From NCBI RefSeq assembly GCF_028640845.1, contig NC_080540.1, forward strand, positions 135,560,420-135,624,419: a DNA stretch of 64,000 bases, read 5' to 3'. The translations under genes were made by a program, and so were the position numbers. The DNA comes from Ahaetulla prasina (lineage: Eukaryota > Chordata > Lepidosauria > Squamata > Colubridae). This document shows, one piece after another, positions 23,516 through 36,795 of the stretch. The notes beneath the pieces were generated by a model that was given only the letters and a program-made list of their open reading frames with translations, did not search any database and was not told the DNA's origin. How positions within the stretch are numbered: position 1 is the first letter of the stretch; each line of letters opens with the position of its first letter.

Positions 23516-26500
23516 GCTGTGGGGGGAAAAAGGCAATATTGTCGGACTTTGTTGGAGGAGACAGGAAGATCTATACTGGATAACAGAAGCAAGTTTAGAA
23601 TGTAAGGTTGGGAAGTGGAAGGACTGTAATTGTTTTTCCTTATTCAAAAGTACAATTGCTACCATGGCTGCTATTCTTTAAAGCTCTTCATGGCCTGGGG
23701 AAAAAAAACCTAGAAGCCGTGGCTTGCGTTATGTGAAACAGATGTGAGTGATCTCTATACCTATTGTGAAAAAGTAATGACAGCTGAGGGAAGGAGCTGT
23801 AGGCTTTTTTTTTTTTTTTTTTGGCATTTGTTTCAAGGCTATGAAACAGCTTCAGAGAATCATAGCTAATCAGTTCTTACTGCTTTTCAGAAAGGATGCA
23901 CAGCCAACTTCTTTTAAAAGAAGAAGTGCTATTGCAATGGTAGCTGCTTTTAGCCGTTTTTGCCATTTTGTTTAACAGGCTGTTGCTATTTTCCTTAAAA
24001 GTGGACTTTGTGCTACAAAAATGCACCTAACAGCAAATATAACTCCTTGAGTAGAAAGAAAGAACATGTTTTCTTGCATCAAAACAGAGAACTTTGGGAA
24101 TGCCCAATAAAATCACTAGGTTTGGGGAGGCAAATGAATACACTAGGCAGACATTGATTAGGGTAAATCTTCTGCTTCCTGATTGGTGATGGTGGTTGAT
24201 GGTTTTAAAAGAAAAGTTGGGCTACTGATGGAGAATGAGCTTATGCAAAACTATCAACCTTGATGGCTAGGTAGAGCCTTTGAGGAGCAGTTATTTAGGG
24301 TAAATATCAGGACAAACATTTAGGGCAAACATGAAGTCTTAGCCTTCATTTTGGAAGCTTCCAAAACCTTCAGATTGCCTATGTTAAAAATGGAGTGCTG
24401 GACAAAATGGACTTTTGGTTTGATTGATCCCAAAACACTGTATCACAATATCAACTATATATAAAGTATTACTACTGTAGAAAATTGGTGAATCTCTCTG
24501 GATGAATAGTATGATTTCATGCAATATTGCAGCTCCTTGCTTTTGTGTATGTAGCTTGTGAACTAATACATTCCATAAAATCTAAGCTATTCGGGTCCAA
24601 GAAATGGATTTGGGATTGCAATCTAGCATATTCAAGGATCATGAATAATTACTTCATAAAAACTCCAACAGTCACTACAGGCAGTGTAGGCTGGGGTGGA
24701 AGTTTGTAGGGAATAGAGGCAAATAGACAACTCATCAGAAAGAATTAATCTATTTGGAGCACTCCCTTGTTTCTTAGACTGGTATCTACTGTGACTCCAA
24801 GACAAATTGCCTCTTAATGCTATTAGGAGTTCTAGCTTAGCCCTGGTATTTCCCCTAGATTCACTTCTACATTTTTTGTGAATTGAAATTCTGAGGCTTG
24901 GATTTCTTTACCACAATGTTGGGAAGTGAGTAAATATGAGTAAGACGGTCTAAACAAATGACCTCTTCTGGGCTTTGACTTCATGATCGCTTCAGTCCAG
25001 TTCGACCAGCAAATGCTCTTGCAGAGTGTGAGAGACACAACCCTTTCATCTGCCCCTGCAATCTTCTTCTCCAATGGCCAGACTTGTGTCACTGCTGTAG
25101 GCACTCCAGGAAATGGTTGGCAGAAGGAGCCAGGCAAAACTGCTGCGGTTGTCCCTGGTAGCGGCTGTTCCTTGACACACTCGGCAAGTGGGACTTGCTC
25201 CCAAACCTATTCTGTGCTCTATCCAGAAAATTCCATTCTTCAGCCACATCCCCTCCTGCTTCCATTCAAGGTGAATCTGGGGTGCTTCCAGTCCTTGCAC
25301 CACTCCCTCCTGAACGTGAATCTACTTTAATTACAAAGCTAAACAACTAGGAAGGAAATATTAGAAATTTGCAGTGGAGGAAGGGAAGAAGAGTTGGAAA
25401 GAAAAAGGAAAAAGGAAAAAAAAAACTACACACAAAGCAAGTTTGCTTGGGTTGGCTGTTGGCTCACCGAGCCGGAGAACAGAGCAATGATGGCACTGTG
25501 CCGCTCACTAAAAGCATGAGTGTCACTAAATCAATAATTCATTTACTTTAATGAGATAAGTACTTTGAAAACTAATTGCAAACCTGCTCCATTTACTCCA
25601 ACCCCGGTTATAGGCCTTAATGTAAATCGTACAAGTGCCGCTAGAGGAAAGAACTGGGGGAATCATGTGTCATCTTTCTCCCCTCTTCTAAGAAACAAAA
25701 ATATCCATCATACACCAGAGAGAACCACTTCAATCAATCAAGGCATCTGACAAAGCTTCCATCCTCACCTTGATACACCATATACACCTTGGGAAAGCAA
25801 TGCATGCCTGATCATATGAAATCCCAAATAAAGTATAATATGCGGCCAGGAAGAAAACAGAAGGTAGCCTTCTCCGTGGTGGTGATTAGACCACTAGGCT
25901 AGTTATATGAGCAGAGTGGCTTGAGAAGGTAATACCACACCTTAATCCACCCTATCAATCATACCTGACGATTAAAGCACAGTACAACAGATGTACATGG
26001 AATATATAACTTAATAGGATATGGTTTTTAATCACCCTTTTCTAATTTAGGTCCACCTTGGTTGAGAACATATATGGGTAAATCCAGCTACTGATATAAG
26101 GAATATATTTACTTGTTAACTGTGGCATGTACTGTCATATATAGGAGGCAAAGAAATGGGCAACCTGAAGGTAATGTCTCCAGAAGCCACCACAGGCAAA
26201 ACTGATAAGAATAACTTTCATGGACTACAACTGTCATTGGTATTGTTGGAAGAGCAGATCTTTAGAAGAGAAAAAACAATATTAATAACAACAATAGTTA
26301 CTGTATATCTTATATACCTAAATAAAGTAGACGCTGGCAATCAACATCCTTAATGCTATTAGCTAGTTTGTAGGGATAAAAGTCAGCAAAGGTCTGGCAC
26401 TAGACAATTTATTAGTTTCTTGTTAAACAGCCCAATAAATTTCATACTGCCTACACACCATTTTTAGAATTTGAAAAAGTGTGATGGAGAAAAATGAACG

Positions 26501-28084
26501 GATGATGCAGCAAAAAAAGATTAGCTAGACAGAAATGGTTTTGTTTAATAAAGGATCACATTCAAGATGAATATGCATGTGACATTAATTATAGATCAAA
26601 TCCACAAAGAAGGAGGGTTAAAAAAAAATCATAAAATCCCAAACCTCATCTTGACCTAATGAGTCTTGTGCTGATAGATACTGCAATGAAAGATAAAGTC
26701 AGCATCATGTATCTGGGTTTGTTGTGTACATATGTATATTAGTATATAGAGAAAGGGAGGGGGAGGGAGAGATTAGCTCCAAAAGGAAAATACTATTTTG
26801 GAATGCTCATAAAACAAATTCTATAGAAATAATATCTATTTGTAAATCTTACATGTTTATGTCATTTTCCTATGAAATAGGTTCCATCCCTGATTATCAC
26901 TCACTGGGTTTGTCTGCTTGTGGCCCATGCATGACCCATTCATGGTCCCTCAACTATTTTTAAGTAGATGTTAGAGACCTATCCTACTGAAGTGCCAAAA
27001 TTCAAAATTCTCCTACTGAAAATTGGAGGCATGGAGGCATGGTTTCCTATAACATTTAGGCAAGGAACAGGGTAAGAAGGTTGTTTAAATCTTTGAATAG
27101 ACTTACATTATTTCACAACCCGCTAATCTTCTCCCCAAATCGGAACAAAAATTAAACTCATGGTCCCCAGCAGCAAATGGATCTGATATTATTACCAGGG
27201 AGGACAGAAGGATGCCAAGGCTAATGGTCCTGGCACCACTACAACTAAGCAAACAGTTTCTTTCTTAATTTGCATATGCTTATTTTATTATTTTTACTTT
27301 CAAAAATATTATTTCCAATAACCAAGCGGTGCTTATTCCCATAGTATAACCTTTTATAAGAACCTAAGAAACTAAGGCCTGAAATTACACAGCTTGCAAC
27401 ACTGCTGAAAAAAAAGTTGAAAATGCAGACAGGGGAATTCAGAGGTTGAGACATTATCTTAAAGAACTTACAGGTTTTTTTAGGCAAATTATGTTTTCTT
27501 CTTCTGGAATTTGCTATGCAAGAAAGGAACAGCTCTATGTGAAGAAGTAGAGATGATGGAAAGAATGAATAAGCGTTCCGAAAACTCGGCAACTGCTATA
27601 GATATTCTGAATTGATGTTACAGATCAGCCTTCCCCATAGACATCCATTGCAGAAATGCCTCTTCCCAACTAATTATTTACACTGCTATTAGAGGGCTGG
27701 CCTCACAGGAGGACTGATGTAACCAACAGGGGATGGTCTGATCCCAAATATTACCATTCCTTATGTTTATCAAATGTCTATATGCATAACAGAAAACGTC
27801 TCAAGCTTGGGGAACTTTAAGCATTAAAGAAAGATAGCAAATGTTTAAGGGGAAAAATGAACCGGGGGAAGAGCTGTGGAAACAGACCTATCAGTATAAA
27901 CATTCTCAGTATCCAGAGGTTACTGAGAGACAGGATGATCAAATGAAAAATTAGAGAGAAATGGTATGAAGTAGCTCAGTAGTAGATACAGCTAATTCGA
28001 GTGAAACAGCGCTTGTGCATCTGATTTGTGTATTTATCAAAAGTTTTATACTTTAAAATGACTTCAGGTGGTTCACAATACAAC
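23516..28084. other. Long single-copy stretch, no gene recognised
   Basis: About 4.6 kb with a poly-T run (23805-23822) and no recognised transposon. The longest frame (115 codons, 27245-27592 minus) is AT-rich with no domain. About 25500-25640 looks like possible conserved non-coding DNA. Confidence 0.5.
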
Positions 28085-28165
28085 AGAAGGCCCATTTTTT
28101 ATAAGCTGTCCGAAAACACTGAGAGTGAGTGGCCCTATAAGTGTTCTTAAATAAATAAATTCTAA
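28085..28165 (+). mobile_element. Possible LINE 3' tail fragment
   Basis: ATAAGCTGTCCGAAAACACT, then GTGGCCCTATAAGTG and TTCTTAAATAAATAAATTC look like a decayed form of the squamate LINE 3' end, in which a CCGCCC..GGGCGG stem precedes an (AAATAAAT) tail. Too short and diverged for a firm call. Confidence 0.35.
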
Positions 28166-28780
28166 ATTTAAAAAATCAAGTAATTAACTTATGTTAAGAA
28201 TTCTGGTTATTTGGCAATGTTACAAAAAAAAACCCTATCTCCTTCGGTTGGCCCTGTGAGATGTCATGTTTTCTTATGGGTTACTTGGGAATCTTGCCAT
28301 TCTATGCCATTCTACAATATATGAAACCTGGAATCGACAAACATTAAAGAAACTGCTCGACATCAAACATGAAAACAAGAACATCAAACGTGAAAAACTA
28401 AGGCAGATTTTTAGGGGAAAAGACTGCAAAGGGTGGCAGGTTCAAAGACAGATGTCAAACCTTGACATCCCTCAACCCTAGTGAGAAAGCAGACTAGGAT
28501 AGGATGGCCATGTGGGTTGAAGAAAGTGGGATCATGTAGAGCTTTAGATCAATGCTTAGAAGGCAATGGTAGAGTCAGCAGGCATTTCCCCAGGCCAGCC
28601 ATTGATTTTATACTAGTATGACATCTGAATAAGACTGAGGATTCAGCTGAATGTGCAAACTGTTTTCACTGAAAAATTAAATAATGTGAACTTGAAACCG
28701 AGTTGACATTGGATGCTTCTCTTGGTAGTTCTTTCACACATGCAAGTCAACACCTGAATCTGCCCTAAGAAGCTGTTTTC

Positions 28781-28840
<60 letters not shown>

Positions 28841-29609
28841 ATAGTTGCGATAATAACTTGGCAATTCAGAAACAAGATAAACTTATGGGGAATCTAATAC
28901 ATTTGGGTGTAGATGCATAAGAAGATTAACCTTCTGAGATTATGCTAATTGTCAATATTATGGGATGAACCACAAACATTTTGTCAAGAAAAGCAGCAAA
29001 GGATGTAGAAAGCAGATTCAATGCAATAGTCATTAGCCTGCAGTAGTTATATTCTTTCCTGACCCCAGGAGCTTTATTCTAAGTACCCAAGAGGAACAGA
29101 TCTGAACAGCATCAAAATTAATGATGTCATCATATTTTTAATTTCATTAAGTTCTTAATAAGAATTTGTTCAGTGCATAATAAAAGGCACCGGTATTCCA
29201 AACTGAATACTGCAGCTGTCCCCAAGTGTCTAGTCGCTGGGATTGTAAACCTAGAAATACCAATAGAGAGAAGTACGAACGTAGCCTCCAAAGACCAAAT
29301 GCAAGAACAGCTCGATCAACATCAGCTTGGCTCTGAGACGTTTGTTTCAGGGAGGAGCAGGGAGGATAAAAAAATGCAAATTGCCACACCTTGAGTCTCT
29401 TTCCTGATCTAGCCTATATTGAAGGGCTGACAGCCAGACACCAGAAACACTGGAACTTAAAGTTTTCAACCTATTTTGCAGTGTACATAAGCCAAACCAA
29501 CAAACACATTGCAGCTCGGAGTCTGGCTGAACCATTCCAGGCAGGTTGCAATAAAGCCAAAACAAAACCAGGAACATCTTATTTGTTATGAAAGCTTCAG
29601 AACTGAAGA
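28166..29609. other. Single-copy DNA around a tetranucleotide repeat
   Basis: Apart from the (AAAG)n run at 28781-28841 nothing is recognised. The part from about 29180 may be upstream sequence of the repeat at 29610-29755. Confidence 0.4.
28781..28841. repeat. (AAAG)n microsatellite, about 15 units
   Basis: A perfect AAGA tetranucleotide run of 61 bp. Confidence 0.97.
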
Positions 29610-29755
29610 ACTGAGGCTGTTCAGAGCTGAAGAAGCTTCTTGGATGAGAAGTGAAACGTCTTCAAAGGAAAACCAGAAAGTTCAATTGCCTCTTGAAAAA
29701 GCACCTTTGGGACAACCATGACCTGGATGACTGAGAATCTCCATAGACATTTAGC
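29610..29755 (+). repeat. Possible Penelope-like 3' tail, group b, copy 1
   Basis: Contains GAAGAAGCTTCTTGGATGAG, GTGAAACGTCTTC, GAAAGTTCAATTGCCTC and CATGACCTGGATGACTGAGA. This chain of blocks is a widespread vertebrate repeat that I associate with Penelope-like elements. The central GGATGA-GAAGT-GAAACGTC resembles the 3' half of a hammerhead core, although the leading CU of the core is absent. The dimer at 40380-40690 is the same group. Confidence 0.5.
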
Positions 29756-30213
29756 TATCTTATTTGTTCCGGGTTTTGGGCAAAATAGGTTAAGGGTGTT
29801 ATGAAAGGAATAGAGCAAGGCTACTGCCTTGCCATCTCCCCCCCACTCCCCAACACTTCCATAAAATAAGCCAACCCACCTGCTCATCTTCTCTGCCCTT
29901 TCCTTTTTTCACATCCTCTACAATATGCCATCAGCTGACCCTAAATACAAGTATGACACATTCAACTGGTTTATGTCAGTCTCCCAACATGGCTGGGCTG
30001 AACCCAGTTAAACAGACACATGCCTGAATCTATGAACGTTGGATAAGAAATGCGTTGTAAAGAAGATAAAAAGCCATTATGAAAAACATCCAGCAATTGG
30101 AACTTTTATATGTGATAATGTTAAAGTATCTTGCATATTTTTCTCTCAGACGCTTTGTGTAAAAGACTAGAATTTATTTCTCTTCTTGGTGGTAGTTACG
30201 TTTCCATTTGCTG
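29756..30213. other. Spacer, nothing recognised
   Basis: Single-copy sequence ending in the left target duplication ATTTGCTG (30206-30213) of the next MITE. Confidence 0.5.
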
Positions 30214-30504
30214 CAGTGGTGGGCTGTTGCCGGTTCAGACCGGTTCAGGCGAACTGGTAGTTCTGATGATCAGCTGGCCCCGCCCACCCCACCCTATCCT
30301 GTCCTATATTTCCTTCTTTCTGGCTCAGCTGATTCATGCGGCATAGCTGATTTCCGTGCCTCCGCTGTTCTACTTACTTGCCTTAGAAGGTAAGCAGCTG
30401 AGCTTCAAATGGCTGTATTTTGAACACTGCATGCAAGCGCGTTAGGCGTGCGTTAAGGGCACGCTCACTGAACCTGTTGTTAAACCGGTTGCAGCCCACC
30501 ACTG
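30214..30504. mobile_element. hAT-type MITE, 291 bp
   Basis: Begins CAGTGGTGGGCTGTTGCCGG and ends CCGGTTGCAGCCCACCACTG, giving inverted ends of about 20 bp. The flanks ATTTGCTG (30206-30213) and ATCTGCTC (30505-30512) agree at six of eight bases, an aged 8-bp target duplication. The GC-rich interior has no coding signal. Confidence 0.85.
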
Positions 30505-33500
30505 ATCTGCTCCTTAATTTGGTAATGTCCCAGTATAGAATCAGGATGTTTGTTTTTGACCATGTGAACACTCACCTTTAAAGCCCACTTGTCTCTCTGG
30601 CCTTCCCAGTGCCTTCCTTTCCTTGCTTATGTTTAGCCGCTGCTACTGCCGGCCCTGATGGTCTTGTCTTTTTTCCACACTCTCCCACTCAGAATACTGT
30701 TGTCCCAAACAAACATGTTTCAGGACCATACTTGGACAAAACACAGATCTTTTAGCCTGGGCATGGATCACCTGGCCCATTTGGCCATTCCACACACTGA
30801 AAGTTTTGTATATTCCTACTTGTCTTCAATGGCAATGACTTGGACTGCCTGGGGGAAAAAAATGACTTTGTTTGGTGCTTGGGGAAGCTGTCACTGCAGA
30901 GAGACCCAGGAGGAAGAACTCGGAGAGAGATCTCTGCTGAGACTTCTCTGTTAGAACTGGGGACCAAAAGGCATGAAAGGCTTGCAGGAAAACTGTAGAG
31001 AAAAAGAAAGACCCCACTTTCCTTTATGCTCCCAATTATGTTATCGGGAACATCTTGAGATCTAGATTTCAGGTAGGTTGGCAAAGGTGCGGAGCCAGGA
31101 GAAGAACTCAGGGGAACAAAACTTCAGGTCCTTTTTTAGAGCAAGAGCAGTAACGTCATCCCAGGTAAATATGCACATGATTGCAGTCATGCCCCATAAA
31201 CCTTACGGTGAGATTTGATTACTGGTTTGTTTATTTTAGATGCCTGTGTTTTATAATGGAGATTTAAACCAGAGTGTTAGTTCCTCTGAGTATAGATAAT
31301 AGAAAAGCAGTATGTATGCATGTTATAGATTTTTTTCTGTGGATGTTTTAAATGCATACTTGGAGACATAAGTATGGATTTCTCTTTGACGACATAGTTA
31401 GGGCAGCTCACACGATGAACATCGAAACTTCAGAGTTTATCCCGACATGTTTTTTGAGAAATCAGCGCAATCTCTCAAATCAGCACATCACTAATCATAA
31501 TTTTAGCCATCCCTGTTCCAAATAGGAAGATTCCTTCAACCTCACCAGAGTTCTCAGCTTCTGCATGCAGCCTCTGTGGATTTCTCTGAACGTCTAAGAG
31601 ATCAGATAGAAATATTTCAAAGTTTTTAGTGGGACTTGTATATCCAGAGCATGATGATTTACACTAATTGAACAACCTTTTAAATAGGGCAGTGCTCAGA
31701 AACTCGATTGGTAAAAATAAACATGATATTTAATAAATGAAAAAATAATTGGGAGTGGGAAAAGAAAGCAACAGCAAAAAGGATAAAACAGAAACCCAAA
31801 TGTCCATTCCTAAGAGCCAAGCTCTTCCCTAACATGCATTGAGGCCATAGCAAGGAATCCTAAATAATTTGCTTTATTTTTCTTAAAGATTACCCGTAAA
31901 CCTGTCTTTTGTTATTGCAACTGTTTTCTTTTGCATTTCGCTTAGAGCTAGAGTGGACAACTTGTTAGCAGCAAACAAAAACCACGCTAGGCTTTCGAAC
32001 GAAAGCTTATTGTTCTAAAATAAACCATGGTTTATTCATGTACACCTCTAATTGCATATCACATGAAATGAAAGACAAACCATCCAACTACATTATAGCT
32101 TTGCATGATGTGTGAACTCAGACCTGGATTTTCACATCTCATATTTGTCTCCATCTCCTAGATCAAAAACACCGGCGGTTAAAGATTTCAAGACTAGCAA
32201 ATCTATTTACTACGGCATAAACTTTCATGGGCTACAATTTATTTCACCAGATGTAAACCTGGCACCTGATGCATTACAGTCAGCCCACAGATTCAGAATC
32301 TATTCAGCTGTCAAGGCAAGACAGAAGCCAGGTGATATCCATTCTCTGGAATAAGAGTAAAGATCTGGTGAGCCCAAAGCCTGGGGAAACCTGATGTACT
32401 GCCCAGATTCTCATACTGGCGCCAAAGCTTTTTTCTAACCGGAGCCTTGGTGAGAAAAGAAATTACATACAGATCCTCTGAGGAGGGACATCTATCTACT
32501 CAGCAGTTGCGATGGGGAGGAAAAAAAAGGAGGAGGCTTCTGAATCTTACTTTCTTTGTCTCACATGGCAAAGGAGCCCCCTTTTATTTCTTCAGCTGAG
32601 AGACACTGGAAAAGAACGGAGCCTTATGAAAATAAGAGATTGCTGAAAATTTTCCCTCCATTTATGAGAGGAAAGCAGAAGCAGAAGGCCAGAATCATAA
32701 AACGTGAGGGCTGGAAGGGAGCGCAGTCTCCATCGGCAGAGAGTACTTCTTGGGAAGGAGGAAAAACACTGAGAAGAACGATTCTGTGTCTGTGTGTGTA
32801 TATATGTGTGTGTGTGTGAGGGAGAGAGAGAGAGAGGGAGAGAGAGAGAGAGAGGGAGAAAGAGCGCACACGTGCACACGTGCCTTGGTTATTATGAGGA
32901 CATTACCAAAAAGGGGCAATCAAGAGAAAAGCAATGACAGTGAGTATATAGGAAATGGCTTGTTGATCACGGTGACTTTTTTTTTAAAGGAGTTCCCCAA
33001 GGCAGCTAACAAAGAAATAAAATTATAGTAAAGACAAATGAAACAGAAACCATGTTAAAGAATTTAAAACAAATTTAAAAAAAAGGATTTGCATAAGGGC
33101 AGTCAAGAGAAACCACAGAAAACACACTCAACTGATGGGAAGAGACAAATGAGTCAGATTAAAACACTAAGCTGCTGGATAGCCCTTAGCTAAAGAATAA
33201 AACTCTACTGATCCCCCCACCCTGCCCCGTGATCTTTGAGGTGCTCATCTCTTCCTCTGAGCCAAGGAAGGTAATTTTTTCTCCCTGCTTTTACATGCCA
33301 CACACTTGGGAGGACTAAAAAGAGCCATGCCTCTCCAGCCTGGCAACCAGCTGCAAGCTGCTCTCCAAGCAAATACCTACACTTCATAGATTGTTTTGCT
33401 TCCCTTCTTTTCTCAGGGAAGGGTAGGAAAATCAATGGGTAACAACTCAATTTATCCCATGGGGAACTGGGAGAGGATGGAAATGGGGTTAAATCGATTT

Positions 33501-34834
33501 TGGTCCTCAATAAGGTTGGTGTGGTTGTCTACTCAGATGGCAGGACCCTTTCATCATCACTCTTATTTATAGGAGGTGTTGATTAGTAAGGAACTGGGAT
33601 CCTGGTGCTGCTTGCAGTTAACACAGAGGAAATAGAAGCTGAGCCTTGTGCTCAACACTAAGTGGGGTTTCCACAATATACCCCTCACTTGTGGGTCCAA
33701 GTGACCAATAGCTGTATAATTTGTAGTATGGATTTAAGAGTAGATTTGGGAATGAGAGGCTGGAATACACCCAGATACGTATGAGGTTTTCTGAAGCCAG
33801 TGCTACTTATGAGTACTCAATGCTGCAGTTTTTGTCTGCTTTATGATCCTTCTTTTCTTAGAGACTGACAGCTTCCCACCATTCAGTCCCTGCATTCATG
33901 TTGGCAAGAGCTGGCTGCGTATATACGCTACAGGAAAGAGTTCAGGCCTAATATTGCAAAGCTGAATCGTGGAACTCTCACATCACAACATTTTGCAGTT
34001 AATAGACTTGTGATTCTGATGTTGGTAAAACAGTTCTGGAAACTGCTGAGAAGGCAAAAGTGATTAGGGAAGAATGATATTGAAGAATGTACATTTCAAA
34101 ATCTGGGATTATAAAAATGCATGATACATGGCGGCTAACCACAGCTTTTTGCACAGTACGATCCCTGTGGAACCAGAAAAACAACAACATTATTTCCAGT
34201 AATTTTTTTATAGGTGAAGCAAGGGCCATTCCACAATGATGGACCAAGACTATTAAGAAAAATGGTTTTAGATTTTTTTACAAAAACATCTAGAATGCAG
34301 GCAAGTGATTCAGCCTCAAATGGAGCTGTTTGCACAGAGTGATAGATATTTAACTCTGAACAGAAAGGATCTGTTTATTTATTTGTTTGAATATCCTAAA
34401 TATGGAAGAATGAAACAAATATAAAATCCCAAACTAGGAAAAGAGACATTTTATGAAATTATGAAGATTACTTATATTTACATAGATCCAGTTCATTTTG
34501 CATGCTATCATCCTATATAGTTAAGAAATTTAAAATCATACTTAGTTTGAAGAGCAGGTGGTACTTCATCTTAAATGAATAATTTCAGCTTGCTACAACC
34601 AGAGATGTAAACATTTAAGAGTCTGCTCCCCCTCTCTCAAGGTACCGTGAACATTTCAGCACTTTATGTAATTAAAGTTCTATTTTGAAAACAAAAACAT
34701 ATTTTAATTCTTTTGGCTGCAAAGAGAAGTCTTGAAAGCAAATGACTGGTGTTTGATGAACACAGAAAAGGTGGACTGCTTGTTTTCCCTTATTGCAAGC
34801 AGAAAGAGATTGCATACATGCAAAATGTGCATAT
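30505..34834. other. Long single-copy stretch, no gene recognised
   Basis: About 4.3 kb. The longest frame (110 codons, 30752-31084 minus) has no domain. It contains the TG/GA tract at 32784-32866 and a short palindrome AAACCATGGTTT near 32023. Confidence 0.5.
32784..32866. repeat. Compound (TG)n-(GA)n microsatellite
   Basis: A TGTGTGTATATATGTGTG run joins an imperfect GAGAGAGGGA run. Confidence 0.92.
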
Positions 34835-35088
34835 ATTATTTATTTAGTAAATTTATTTACATGAAGTGACTCTGGATATATACAACCATTAAAACAGAAC
34901 AATAAATAAATAAAAAGCAGCCATTATTAAAAATGCAGCCAACCAGTTCAGGAGAAAAGAGATTACACATAATGCTAGAGAGTCCTTAATACATCCCCTG
35001 TCCCAAGGCCTGATAACAAAGCCACGTCTCGAGGGACTTACAGACCATTAAGAGGGATGGAGCTAACCTCACTTTGGCAGCAAGAATG
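34835..35088 (-). mobile_element. Older CR1/L2-type LINE 3' fragment
   Basis: On the minus strand a segment reads like the end of a CR1/L2 ORF2 (SLETWLCYQALGQGMY, comparable to the LKTWLFRQAL-type C-terminus), followed by an AT-rich untranslated part and AATAAATTT-like words at the left. It lies directly beside the tail of the younger L2 element and in the same orientation. Confidence 0.5.
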
Positions 35089-35353
35089 TTATTTATTTAT
35101 TTAGATTTTTTTATACCGCCCTTCTCCCAAAGGACTCAGGGCGGTTCACAGCCAGATAAAATAGACAATAATATAAATACAATATAAAATACTATTAAAA
35201 AACTTATTCCAATTGGCCAAAATTAAAAGAAATTTAAAATCATAAAACCCATTCAAAAATTAAAAACCAAATAAATCTAAAATCCTATGCCAGTCCTGCA
35301 CGAATGAACAGATAGGTCTTCAGCTCGTGGCGAAAGGTTCGAAGGTCAGGGAG

Positions 35354-35812
35354 TTAGCGAAGTCCTGTGGGAAGTTCATTCCAGAGGGTAGGGCCCCCCA
35401 CAGAGAAGGCCCTTCCCCTGGGGGTCGCCAGCCGACATTGCCTGGCAGACGGCACCCTGAGGAGTCCCTCTCTGTGAGAGCGCACGGGTCGGTGGGAGGC
35501 ATTCGGTAGCAGTAGGCGGTCCCATATATAACCCGGCCCTAAGCCATGGAGCGCTTTAAAGATAGTAACTAGCACCTTGAAGTGCACCCGAAAGACCACA
35601 GGTAGCCAGTGCAGTCTGCGCAGGAGTGGTGTCACATGGGAGCCACGAGCGGCTCCCTCTATCACCCGCGCAGCTGCATTCTGGACCAGCTGGAGCCTCC
35701 GGGTGCTCTTCAAGGGGAGCCCCATGTAGAGAGCATTGCAGTAGTCCAAGCGAGAGGTAACCAGAGCATGAGTGACCGTGCATAGGGCATCCCGGTTGAG
35801 GAAGGGGCGCAA
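35354..35812 (-). pseudogene. L2 ORF2 C-terminal region
   Basis: A 152-codon open frame downstream of the reverse transcriptase palm. It includes VTSRLDYCNALYMGLPLKS, RRLQLVQNAAARVI, HVTPLLRRLHWLPV and FSVGGPTLWNELPTGLR, the block order typical of the thumb and C-terminal part of CR1/L2-group ORF2 proteins. The frame is shifted relative to the palm segment at 35821-36342 (break near 35845), and its first methionine is internal to the ORF2 protein, not a real start. Confidence 0.85.
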
Positions 35813-35820
35813 CTGGCAAA

Positions 35821-36715
35821 TCAGGCGAACCTGATGAAAAGCTCTCCTTCCCTGGAGACGGTCGTCAGGTGATCTTCAAAGGACAACCGCCCATCCAGGA
35901 GAACGCCCAAGTTGCGCACCCTTTCCACTGGGGCCAGTGACTCGCCCCCAACAGTCAGCCGCAGCTGCAGCTGACTATACCGGGGTGCCGGCATCCACAG
36001 CCACTCCGTCTTGGAGGGATTGATCTTGAGCCTGTTTCTCCCCATCCAGACCCATACAGCTTCCAGACACCGGGACAGTACTTCAACGGCTTCGTTGGGG
36101 TGGCCTGGGGTGGAAAAGTACAGCTGCATGTCATCAGCGTACAGTTGGTACCTCACCCCAAAACCACTGATGATCTCACCCAGCGGCTTCATATAGATGT
36201 TGAACAGGAGAGGCGAGAGAATCGATCCCTGCGGCACCCCACAAGTGAGGCGCCTCGAGGTCGATTTCTGCCCCCCTGCCAACACCGTCTGCGACCGGTC
36301 GGAGAGATAGGAGGAGAACCACCGATGAACGGTGCCTCCCACTCCCAGACTCTCCAGCTGGTGCAGCAGGATACCATGGTCGATGGTATCAAAAGCCGCT
36401 GGAGGTCTAATAGGACCAGGGCAGAGGAGTGACCCCTATCCCTGGCCCTCCAGAGATCATCAACCAACACGACCAAAGCCATCTCCGTACTGTAACTGGG
36501 CCGAAAACCGGACTGGAACGGGTCTAGATATACAGTTTCCTCCAGGTATTGGGGTTATTGACGTGCCACCACACTCTCTACAACCTTCGCCACAAAGCAA
36601 AGGTTGGAGACCGGACGATAATTTCCTAAAACAGCTGGGTCCAGGGAAGGCTTCTTGAGGAGGGGTCTCACCACCGCCTCTTTCAAGGCAGTAGGGAAAA
36701 CCCCTTCCAACAAAG
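35821..36715 (-). pseudogene. L2 ORF2 reverse transcriptase domain
   Basis: The 36342-35821 open frame (173 codons) has [17 protein letters not shown], then [17 protein letters not shown] and YADDMQLYF; the YADD codons are 36130-36141. It continues through RNRLKINPSKTEWLWM to VRNLGVLLDGRLSFEDHL, which matches palm and thumb motifs. Upstream, 36347-36715 carries the fingers in broken frames: a [13 protein letters not shown] block, [10 protein letters not shown], then [20 protein letters not shown] and LVLLDLQ, where motif A begins. A frameshift near 36405 destroys the rest of motif A and a stop near 36556 cuts the fingers. The LTR insertion point at 36715-36719 lies just upstream. Confidence 0.88.
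36130..36141 (-). other. YADD catalytic motif of L2 reverse transcriptase
   Basis: The complement of GTCATCAGCGTA reads Tyr-Ala-Asp-Asp, the metal-binding pair of the polymerase active site, still intact in an otherwise dead gene. Confidence 0.9.
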
Positions 36716-36795
36716 AAGCTGTTGTGTCTCGTCCGATCTCACCTCAGCCGAGGTCTTCTTATCTGCTTCCAAACACGGAGAAATGTTCTAGTATG

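Noticed and set aside
24832..25330. Opposing frames of 85-115 codons as a coding exon
   Set aside because: Frames overlap on both strands, no protein family is recognisable, and no convincing splice-site arrangement was seen.
29641..29665. Active hammerhead ribozyme at this copy
   Set aside because: The leading CU of the core is missing and stem II would be one pair, so only a related or decayed motif is claimed.
32023..32034. AAACCATGGTTT palindrome as a regulatory site
   Set aside because: A single 12-bp palindrome in AT-rich DNA is expected by chance and nothing around it supports function.
32592..33028. Overlapping frames of 74-95 codons on both strands
   Set aside because: They read through the TG/GA compound microsatellite and give simple Ser/Leu, Thr/His or Arg/Glu repeats.
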